Positions 23,156-32,307 of a stretch of DNA of 64,000 nt are shown piece by piece. The position numbers and the translations under genes are program-made. The DNA is taken from positions 46,654,698 to 46,718,697 of the forward strand of contig JALGQZ010000011.1 of NCBI GenBank assembly GCA_023105745.1, read 5' to 3'. Each line of letters starts with the position of its first letter. Position 1 is the stretch's first letter. The stretch comes from Austropuccinia psidii. Its lineage: Eukaryota; Basidiomycota; Pucciniomycetes; Pucciniales; Sphaerophragmiaceae. A model generated the notes under the pieces. It was not told the DNA's origin and did not search any database. It saw only the letters and a list, made by a program, of their open reading frames with translations.

Positions 23156-24762
23156 CGTTAGAAGCTGAACCACAGATTCCAATTGAAGGAATTAACATAA
23201 CTGATATTGGAACTGAATTCTTTGAAGAGGTCAGAGAATCTTATAAGCAAGACAAGAATTGCCATATCTTGACTTCTTTATTAGATAAAGACTGCAAAGA
23301 TACATCTTTAGTCAATGCACTAGATGAAGTTTGGAGAAATTCCTATTCTGAATGAAGATTTCACTTGTTTGATGGGATTCCTTACCACAGAACCAAACAT
23401 TCTTGTGTAATGACATTATGCAGAAGATTGCTTATCAATCCAATTCATCATCAATGCCATGATAGCATCTACTCTGGACACCTGTCAGAGGGCAGAACAC
23501 TTGAAAAAGTAAAAAACTGTGCATGGTGGCCAACTTGGAGAAAAGAAACCATTCAATATAGCCATACCTGTGACAGATGTCAAAAAGCAAACAGGAGTAC
23601 AGGCAAGAAATTTGGACTTATGATCCATATTCAAGAGCCAAAATCCCCTTGGGAAGTTGTTCAAATGGATTGGGTCACAGCACTTCCTCCAAGTGGTGAC
23701 AAAAGCTATAATGCTTGTCTAGTCATTGTAGACAGATATAGCAAGACTCCCATATTCTTACCATGTCATAAAGATGACACTGCTATGGATAAATCTCTTC
23801 TTCTATGGATTATAGTTATTTCACATACAGGATTATTTAAGAATATCATAAGTGAGAGAGATCCCAAGTTCACATCTGCACTTTGGACCAATATTCATAG
23901 ATTGTTTGGGACTAAGTTATCATTCTCTACAGCATACCACCCTCAAACAGATGGGCTAACAGAGTGGATGATTCAAACTTTAGAAGACATGATCAGGAGA
24001 CTTTGTGCTTATGGGTTAGAATTCAAAGACTCAGATGGCTTTACCCATGACTGTTGCACTCTGATACCTACATTAGAATTGGCATACAAGAAATCAGTCC
24101 ATTCTTCCACAGGACAAACTCCTGCTATGTTAAAAAAAGGATGGAATCCAAGACTCCCAGCAGACACACTGAGGAAAGACTTGATTGACATTCATCCTAC
24201 AGCTTCCAGCTTCAAGATAATGCTTGATAAAGTAAAACATCATGCAAAACAAAGTATGAATGATGCTTTTGATTATGCAAAACAGAAGTGGGACAAGAGT
24301 CATAAAGTACCAGGCTTCAAAGTAGGGGACTTAGTTCTAGTATCAACCTTGAATTTTAATAATATCAAAGGCCCAAAGAAACTTGAAGATTTTTATTTAG
24401 GACCTTTTGTTATTATTGAATTACATGGAAACAATGCAGTTCAAGTGGAATTGAGTGTTGAATTTGAAAATAAACACCCAACTTTTCCAGTCAGCTTGAT
24501 AAAGCCTTATCAATCAGCTTACAAAGAATTGTTTCCTTTAAGGAACCAAACTCCTTTAACTGTGCCACCAGTGAAACAGAGTGAAGACAACAATATAAAG
24601 GAAGTCATTAAAGAAAGGAGACTTAGGGGTAAGAATCAGAGAGAATATCTTGTCAGATATAGAAATCCAGTACATGAAGATGAATGGCTTGCAGAATCAG
24701 AAATACCTGACTCAGATAAACTCTTGAGAAGATTTAGACATGAAAGAAGGCCAAAAGCCTGA
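23156..24762 (+). pseudogene. Integrase of A1 (one stop, catalytic Asp changed)
   Basis: A1 pol resumes after the solo LTR with a linker ([11 protein letters not shown]), a TGA at 23353-23355, then an open 465-codon frame. The HHCC domain ([22 protein letters not shown]), core ([11 protein letters not shown]), GPF (YLGPFVI) and C-terminal chromodomain ([14 protein letters not shown]) are all present. The second catalytic residue is changed: the block reads [10 protein letters not shown], whereas A2, B1 and B2 have [10 protein letters not shown], so Asp has become Glu; the third residue sits in [10 protein letters not shown]. The protein would probably be inactive even without the stop. It ends at 24762. 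Confidence 0.9.
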
Positions 24763-24904
24763 ATATGTCTATAAATGTGCTTTACGTTACTTGATCTAAG
24801 TGATGTAAAGAGGTTGGACAGTGGAAATTAACCCCCTTTGGGGCTTTTATACTTTATACCATTGATAAAATTATAATCCAATTTTATTTTTTGGGGGGAG
24901 GGAA
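24763..24904 (+). other. 3' untranslated region and polypurine tract of A1
   Basis: The segment matches 541-684 of A0. It ends in TTGGGGGGAGGGAA directly before the 3' LTR, the expected plus-strand primer. Confidence 0.75.
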
Positions 24905-26770
24905 TGTGAGCCTTGAGGTATATTTTACATACCCAAATAGGCCAGAACCATCTTAAAAATAAATTTTGAATTATGCATAACTCATAATTCATGCATATAC
25001 CCAAAATTCATCATTTTTGATTTCAGAAAAGATGAATAACTTACATTGAGTAAGTAAATCCATGGATTTAAGGCCAGATTTGGACTCTACACAAAAATTC
25101 ACCTAGGGTAGCTCCATAGAGTGAACAAGCTCAAATTAACTCTTTGAGGTGGTAATATGGAAAATACTTCAATACCACATCATTAATACCACACAAAGAA
25201 GGCATGAAAATTTTTGTTTTTCTTAATTTCACGCCAAAATAATGGGAATGTGAGAAATCCCATGTTACATATACACTGAGAATAGTGTTATGCATGTTTT
25301 GAGCACTTAATATCATGGTATTCATACATGGACTTTTGGTACACCCATAGTGGATATCTCACTTAAGCCCAATTTTGTATTTTGACATCAAAAATGAGCA
25401 AGGGGGACAAAAGACATCAAAGAGAGCCAGGGTACCCAACTTCTGAGGCCTCAGAGGCATGGACAGCTCCAAAGCTTGGATCCATGGCTGACCTTGGCCT
25501 AATTGGTAAACTAAAACCCTTTGGGAACTTGGTTACCATGTTACAACTACAGTAAATCTTAAGAAAATAGCAAATAACCTGCTATTTTGACATGCCAAGG
25601 AGGTAAAAAGCTACTTAGACTCATGTAACCATGTCCATTATTAATGATTTTCCATGGATAAGCCCCAAAAGAGTAATTAAAACCCTTTTTGGACTTGTAT
25701 CCATTGAATTACCTCATAGCAACCAGTTAAACACTGATCTTCTCAATGAATCTTTCTGAAAATTTCAGTACCAATGGAGAGCTTTATTATCTATGGTACA
25801 ATCAAAAATAATTACAGTTTTACTAGTAAAATTCAAAGGTTTACTTCCAGTCCATTTTTGATTATTCTATATGAAACACTGAATCTTCAAAAATGCACAG
25901 CAATTACAACCTGTGATGAAATTGCCAATAACATTGATAACTTTGAGAAATCAAGTATTATTTTGTAATAAAAGAATATTTACAGGTGCTACTATTTTTA
26001 TTCTTAACCATATTTGGGTTGGTAGTCACCTAAAAGCATCAATCAAGCAATTATGATAATCTTATGTGACAACAGATGATGCAATCAATAATCCAAAATG
26101 GTTTATTGTTTTCTCACTCACTGGCTTTTCAGTTTTCTCCATGGCACGCCTCTTTGAGCTGTTGTTGACTTAAAAGAGGCCTCTTATTGCTGTTTTTTCC
26201 ATATCAAATCATCTTATTATTTGTTTATATCATTGTTACCAACAAGTAAGTATTAGTTAAACTATTCTTAAGTGTTTTAATTCTTTCAGAATCAATCAGA
26301 AAGACGTGAAATAATAGAATCCAACTATATATTGTTGTAATCCTGCTATAAATCATTTTGATCCCTTAAATTCAAAATTCTACGTCAAATCTCTCTACTC
26401 ATATCTTTCAATAAGGTCTTTGGAGTATAAGTTAGTCATTTATCTTTAATTCTTAAAGTTTTTCTCTAAAATTATTTCTCTTCAAGAATTATCTTTATAA
26501 TTATTCTTGAAAAAGATAATTATATATTCAAGTAATTTTATTATTTTAATAAAAGAAGTTTTTATTATTAAATTCTTCTTGTAATTGATTCTTGTAGACA
26601 ATTACTGCTCACTGTTAAAATCACCAGTAGTGTTTAACACATGAAAGAAATAATTCTTTAATTATGTAATTGTGGTTATAATAATATTTTATTATTATAT
26701 TTCATAAGAGCAGACATAGTACTGTTGATTAATAGTAATATTATCATCAGTTTCATAGTCACATCTTACA
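24905..26770 (+). repeat. Family I 3' LTR (A1, possibly A1/A0 hybrid)
   Basis: The LTR has 1866 bases, starts TGTGAGCCTTGAGG and ends GTCACATCTTACA. The right flank is family IV protease sequence, not the missing remainder of the A0 LTR into which A1 inserted. One LTR thus closes both nested elements, as expected if recombination fused the A1 3' LTR with the A0 remainder. There is no coding content. Confidence 0.85.
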
Positions 26771-27944
26771 AAATGAGTTGGAAGCACCAGAATCAATGTG
26801 AATACTGTAAAACACGTCAGAAAGAGAATAAAATACAAAAAACTTTGAATAATTCTTTACACCAGTATTCAGAATGCTCAATTGTGCTCTGGAAGGAAAA
26901 CAGTGAAGACCATTGAACACAGAATGATCTCCACTCAGGCTTTTCCCAGGCTGGGGAAAATGCCTGATGGTTGGGTAAGCTTGTTTTGAGGCCTTTTGAA
27001 ACAGGACTCAAGACTATGATTCCCACCACAATAGGTACATAAACCCTCTTTGATTCTTCTTTCTTTTTCAGAATTCATCAACTTTAAATCTTTCTTTAAT
27101 AAAGAAGAATGGGGATTGTCCCTCTTCTGAGAATTCTTCTTCTTCTTATGACTTGAACTTGAAGAATTTGACTTTGAGGCTTCAGGCTTCTTCTCTTGAT
27201 GATGATTCTTCTCCTTTTGCCTCTCATGGTACCTGCTATCAAGTTCCAGGGTAATATCCATTAAGTCTTGAAGAGAATCAATGCTTGAAGGATGGGAGGC
27301 CAATTGATCCAGAATCCTGGAGGCCAACACTCTCCTGAAATGATAAATGAGAGCCCTTTCACCCCAATCCCCAATTCTTGACAATAAGCTTCTAAAATCA
27401 GCAATGTATAAAGATACATTCCCACCTTCTTTCATTCTCAAAGAATTCAACTCTGCTTCAGCTTTTCTGAGTTCATTTGGGTCACCAAATAAAGTGATGA
27501 GTTGAGATTCAAATAATTTCCAAGAGTTGAGAAGGTAGCTTGGGTCTTGATTAGTGAGATTGGAAAGATAAGGCTCAATCCATTGTGCAGCCCTGCCAAA
27601 AAGAAATGAAGTGGCATAAAAAACTTTCTTTCTGTCTTGAGAGAAATTTGCCGGATCATTATGAAAAATTAATTTACAAGACTGAATAAAGATTCTGACT
27701 TTGAAGGGCTGAGTCCCATCAAAGCATTCTAGTGCCTTCATAGATCGAGTCTTGAAGGCTGGTGGTCTTGATGATTCAGAAGAACAAGCTGCTTGAATAT
27801 TGGCCATAATTTGAGTCATCTGCTGCATAATGGCCAATAAAGATGGTTCAGATTGATGAGAGACAGGCTGATAAGACTGGGCTAGAGTTGGTCTTCCAGT
27901 ACCTTGAGGTGCCCCCACAGGAGCAGGAGTGGCCTCAGTACCAT
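26771..27944 (-). pseudogene. Gag C-terminal two-thirds and protease start of C2 (family IV)
   Basis: On the minus strand the frame from 27944 encodes the family IV Gag: GRPTLAQSYQPVSHQ, the capsid block with ECFDGTQPFKVR and LTLFGDPNELRKAEAEL-type residues (here ITLFGDP), Ser/Lys-rich repeats and the zinc knuckle CTYCGGNHSLESC. It stops at 26935-26937. GGGAAAA at 26947-26941 precedes the stop by two codons, and the -1 frame continues into the protease (ILNTGVKN, HIDSGASNSF), where the A0/A1 insertion border cuts it at 26770. The N-terminus of this Gag is at 57162-57471, on the far side of B2. Internal stops were not noted in this part. Confidence 0.88.
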
Positions 27945-27949
27945 CAGAC

Positions 27950-28531
27950 TGTCAGTCTGAGTCTATGTTGAAGCAGTAATTAGGCTATTTACAACTAGAA
28001 CTTTGACTTTGAAACGTAGAAAATGATGCAAGATAAGAGTGTTTTGAGTAAAATAAAGATTTATAATAAAACTAAAGGGTTCTACCATTAAATAATAGTG
28101 GTGGTGAGCACTATTGAGAACCCTGGGTGCAGTCTTACCAGTTGGATTACTATAATAAGAGCTACAATAACTAAAATTAAAATTATACCTGATTATTACC
28201 CAAGAGTAAAACTGTTTTGGACAGTTTGCTATGTAGGGTATTCAAGAGCAGGATGAGGAAACAATTCTGCCTGTGAAAAGCCTCCTTCTTATCCTGAAAT
28301 GGGGTGGAAAGGGTGCTAGACCTTTCCACGTAGAGGAAGTGAATATTTTTCACGCTCTGGGACAGGCTTGTGGTTTGCAAAGACCTGTATTAGCCTGTAT
28401 TGGGCTCAGATGTGGTTTTAAAACCACATCTGGGCAGTTTTCACCAATATAGGGTGAAAGGTTTCATCTGGGGACCTCACAGCCTGATTCTGACGTGTAT
28501 GATGCATAGAATGCTGTGCAGAAACTGTATG
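27950..28531 (-). repeat. 3' LTR of B2, distal part
   Basis: On the minus strand this is the last 582 bases of a family III LTR, ending GACTCAGACTGACA. B1 interrupts the LTR at GTATG (28527-28531, repeated at 38211-38215). The rest is 38216-39055. Confidence 0.92.
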
Positions 28532-29951
28532 TGTCAGCCTGTGACTCAAAACCAGAGCACAAGCATGACAGCCAAAATACCATAAACCAATGGTATACCC
28601 AAAATACCACCAAAACATGGAGCTGAGCCAAATTAGCTCAAAAGGTATCAGAAGAAAGAGGAAACTTACCTCTTTCTGAAAATATAAGTCCCATCACCAT
28701 AGGACAAGAAACAACAAAGTTATTCCTGCTCAAAGTTATTGCTGAGCATAAACCTTAATTTTCACCTCTCATCTAAAATCTAGAAGGAGAGGCTTAACCC
28801 CATCAAATGGGTATTCAAAATGAAGCTCTAAGCCAGGGCTATCCAATGGTACCAGCCAAACTGAGCTAGCACCAGTATTACTTGAGTTATGGTCAAATTC
28901 AGACCAAATAAGGGTGAACAAAACATTCACCTCTCATCTAACTTTTACAGTTTTACTGTGAGATACCTAAAGTGGGGTCTTTTTGGAAAGAGCACAATCA
29001 GGGCTATCTGGTGGTGCCATCCATTTCCTCATAACTCAACTACAACAGAAGTTATTGGCCAAACAAGCTTAATAAAGCTTTTGACCAGACCACGCCAATG
29101 TACAAAAATACTTGTACATGGGATAACTTTGTCATATTTAATGATAACCATGTCAAGTTGGGTACCATTGTGTAGAGCTCATACAGGGCTATTCAATGAA
29201 CCAACGTTGAGCTTGATATCTCAAAAAGCGACAGAGCTATGACCATTTTAAAGTCAAAATCCCACCTGCTGTCAGATAAAGCCTTACCATGGGATAATAT
29301 CCCATAACCATGAATATGAGGTGTCAAATAGACGAAGAAGCATGTTTTTACTTCAATACTGGGGTCCCATACAGTTTCTGTACAGCATTCTACGCGTCAT
29401 ACACGTCAGAATCAGGCTGTGAGGTCCCCAGATGAAACTTTTCACCCTGTATTGGTGAAAACTGCCCAGATGTGGTTTCAAAACCACATCTGAGCCCAAT
29501 ACAGGGTATACAGACTGTTTGAAAACCACAAGCCTGTCCTGGAGAGTGAAAAATCTTCACTTCCTCTACGTGGAAAGGTCTAGCAGCCTTTCCACCTCAA
29601 TTTCAGGATAAAAGGAGGGCTTTTCACAGCCAAAAACCTTTCCTCATCCTGCTCTTGAATAACCTACGTAGTAAACTGTCAAAAACAGTTTTACTCTTGG
29701 TTAAATAATCAGGTATACTCTTAATTTAAAGTATTGTAGTCTTTATTATTGTAATCCAACAGGTAAAGCTGCACCCAGGGCTTTCAACAGCGCTCACCAC
29801 CACTATATCTCTATAGTAAAGCCCTTTAAATCTTAAATTAAATCATTTATTATCAATCTTATCATCTTTTAAAACCATTTTTACCGTGTCACAGTCATAG
29901 TTAAAGCGTGTAAATACTCATATACACCTTTATCATAGACTCAGCCTGACA
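28532..29951 (+). repeat. 5' LTR of B1 (family III)
   Basis: The LTR has 1420 bases, from TGTCAGCCTGTGAC to GACTCAGCCTGACA; its TGTCAG and CTGACA ends are inverted repeats. It should contain the promoter. There are no genes; short open frames inside are not conserved. Confidence 0.93.
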
Positions 29952-29970
29952 TTTTGGGGGCCTGGCCGTG
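29952..29970 (+). other. Primer-binding-like motif of B1
   Basis: TTTTGGGGGCCTGGCCGTG follows the LTR without a gap and equals the motif of families I and II apart from the first bases. TGG two to three bases inside would pair with a tRNA CCA end; I could not assign the tRNA. Confidence 0.6.
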
Positions 29971-29997
29971 TTTTTTTTAACTTTTTGGACCTTACAA

Positions 29998-30543
29998 GTA
30001 AGTCTTTTCTCTTTTTTATGACTTATTAACACATTGTTTTATTTTTTTTAGGCGTAATTTCCATTTAAATATATATATTTTATATATTTTTATCTTTTTC
30101 ATATACTCATATTATAAAAGAGTATTTTTCACGTGGCTAATACCCACTGAAAATAATTATTTTTGGCGTGTTTTGTATATAAAAACACATAAGCCATCAA
30201 TAAGTCCTGTATTCTTGACTGAATAAGGACACCTCTGACTGAAAAACCATCAGTTGAGGCGTGGATTAAGTGTATTGTTGACTCAATAACACTTATACAA
30301 AACCACTTGTACAGAATACACTTGAAAACCACAAGTGTATCTGTGGGATACTGGCACACAAACAGTGTGACAGGGTACCAAAAGCTGTAATTCTGACGGG
30401 GAATTGTTGATTAAACCACACTGTCATTATACAGGGGCATACTGTAATAATATACAAGCCCAGAGGCCATTCTTAAACGTGCAAAACCAGCCTTGTAAGA
30501 AGTCTTAACTGACATAAGCCCTCTTTTTCCTGTCTTGATTCAG
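29998..30543 (+). other. Leader intron of B1; splicing makes the ORF1 start codon
   Basis: A consensus donor GTAAGT at 29998-30003 follows CTTACAA, and a pyrimidine-rich acceptor TGTCTTGATTCAG ends at 30543. Joining gives CAA-TGGAAGAA, that is ATG GAA GAA. B2 has the same design (CAA before GTGAGC at 55680, TTCAG before TGGAAGA at 55125). The intron (546 nt; 555 in B2) holds no gene. Splicing is inferred from sites conserved in two copies. Confidence 0.65.
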
Positions 30544-31612
30544 TGGAAGAAAACTACATCCCACTTGAAACCCAGTCACAGGCCAACACACCAGTGACAC
30601 CCTCAGAACCAGAGGGCAGCAAGGGTAAAGGAAAAAGGCTTAGTGAAGGCCTCATTACAGCCAAGAAGTGGACACCAATAGCCACTCAGAGGAGTAGAAA
30701 ACCACGAAACTCTGCTTCAATACAAGGTAAACCAACCTTAACCACTTGTACAGGGAAGATTACAATTATTAACCCAGTTGTAACCTCCAAAGGCAAACTG
30801 CCCAAATCAGCAGATAACAAATTTGTACAAGGCACAGTCAAAGGTAAATACCCTAAGAACATAAAGTTTTTGACTGCTTGCAAACACTTATATGTCCCCT
30901 GCATACCTCAGAGACCTTGGCTTCCAAAGGAACCAGCCAGAGGATAGAGCAGGAATGTCTAGAACCAGAAGACCTGAAAGAAGACACATTGGACACAGTG
31001 GTGGATGGCAAAACAATGAGGGAGATAATATCAACCTTGCCATTCACACTCCAATTCAACAGAAACCTCAAACCAGAAGACTGGAAGGATATGGATCAAG
31101 TTCTTCAAATCCACCAACTCCTCAAAGATGTGTTTCAATGGAGCATGGAAAACAAGAGGTTCAACCTAGCAACTCACTGGGCAGAACTGGGATCAAGTTG
31201 CCAGAAGATCTGTCTCAAAGAGATAGACTTCAAAGACCTTATGGTAATCACCAAGGGTTGGAATCCTACCAGGCAGCACAGACTCCTGGAGGCAAGGGCA
31301 CAGAGGATAAGGGAGAATCAAGCCACTATCCAAGCTATAGAAGAACAGTTAACCCAGACAGGGCCTACTCAGATTCCTTCAGGTTCACAAGGAGCATGCC
31401 AAATCAGCTCTCCAGTGGCTTGACACCATTCAGAAACCAGCAGATCAGTGGCCAAGAGTCACCATTCTTCACAATTCCAGGAAGTTTCCAGGAGAAGACA
31501 AGGCAACAAGGGCAAGAACAAAGCCTCCTTCAACCAGAGGAGGAAAGAGTCAGACCCCATGATCCAGAAGCTGTTAGATTTGGTAAAAGAAGTACACAAG
31601 AACCAGAAGTAG
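30544..31612 (+). pseudogene. ORF1 of B1: spliced 294-codon overlapping ORF, one stop
   Basis: No family is recognised. Model: A of exon 1, exon 2 30544-30726, exon 3 30912-31612; 885 nt including stop, exactly the length obtained in B2. Exon 2 is Pro/Ser/Lys-rich with GKGKR and RSRKPR basic patches. Exon 3 is acidic then helical: LKPEDWKDMDQVLQI, FQWSMENKRFNL, CQKICLKEIDF, KGWNPTR, a long Arg/Gln helix, a basic segment SRRRQGNKGKNK and the final QKLLDLVKEVHKNQK. TGA at 31421-31423 is the only stop; B2 has TCA. Its frame differs from Gag, which it overlaps fully. Between copies, changes favour silent sites in this frame. It could be an RNA-binding or regulatory protein; no function is assignable. 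Confidence 0.65.
30727..30911 (+). other. ORF1 intron 2 of B1, with tandem acceptor CAGAG
   Basis: The donor GTAAAC follows ACAAG at 30726; the acceptor CTCAG ends at 30911. Exon 2 ends after one codon base and AG completes Glu, entering the ORF1 frame. A second AG two bases on (30912-30913) would instead enter the Gag frame. The Gag-frame ATG at 30892 lies in the intron, so retained and spliced RNAs start different frames. Donor and CTCAGAG acceptor are identical in B2 (54942 and 54758). Confidence 0.55.
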
Positions 31613-32298
31613 TTGTAAACCACTCTAGAATCAGTAGTCCTAGTAATAGAAACATTACCCCCACTCAGACTGAAAATAACATTATCACATCTGAGAGTAA
31701 CATCAACAGTGACACACTGTGGTTACAAATGTCCCAATATGCTGAGCAATCTGCAAAGCAGGCTACAGAATTTGCAGCTGCCCAAGAGAGGATGAGAAAA
31801 ACTCAAGCCTCATTGGAGCAGATAGTTAAAAACCTTCAGGAAGGATATTCTCAACTGAGCAAAGCCTCTGAAGAAACCAACAAGAGACTGAATCAAGTCT
31901 CTGAAGAACAACACCATAGTAGCAGGGACAGGGAGTGTCTGAACCAAGACATCAACAAATTGTTTGATGCCTACCATAGCTTAAAGCCCCAACCACAAGG
32001 CCAAGCTATGGAGAATCCATATCAACCAGATGACATCAAACCAGATGCCATGTTGTTGAATAAGGCAAGATCTCCATTACAATACCAGGATGGAGATGGC
32101 ATGTCTTATTCAGAGAAGGAAGCCTTGAAACAGCTTCCTGAGGCCTCAAACTGGCCCAAATTCTCTGGATCAGGAGAATATGATCATATGGAACTCATAG
32201 ATTATATTGATGGACTCTTCATTGATGTACCAAGCATACCAGATTACTGGATTACTGCTAGACTGAATACTGCATTTAAAGGTCATGCAAGTATATGA
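30892..32298 (+). pseudogene. Gag of B1, upstream part, ending in a nonsense codon
   Basis: The frame opens at ATG 30892. Codons up to about 240 are low-complexity and overlap ORF1; they may not be translated as Gag, and ATG 31729 (MSQYAEQ) just after the ORF1 stop is a good alternative start. Coiled-coil residues follow (QASLEQIVKNLQEG, ASEETNKRLNQV), then the capsid-like WPKFSGSGEYDHMELI. TGA at 32296-32298 replaces the Trp codon kept in B2 (IWYTEMKE). The same frame continues in the next entry. Gag builds the particle. Confidence 0.82.
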
Positions 32299-32307
32299 TA
32301 CACTGAA

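Larger units (their letters stand above)
1836..26770 (+). mobile_element. Element A1: family I Ty3/Gypsy retrotransposon, interrupted by nested LTRs
   Basis: The span holds a 5' LTR (1836-3745), a PBS-like motif, ORF1, Gag-Pol pieces (4417-5790, 7782-10496, 23156-24762), a polypurine tract and a 3' LTR (24905-26770). A solo LTR in gag and a second solo LTR in pol, itself carrying element A2, split it. Removing the inserts with one copy of each target duplication restores continuous reading frames at both junctions. Flanking duplication is not seen: TTAAC lies on the left and AAATG on the right, so the two outer borders probably do not belong to one simple insertion. The element is inactive, with many stops and frameshifts. 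Confidence 0.85.
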
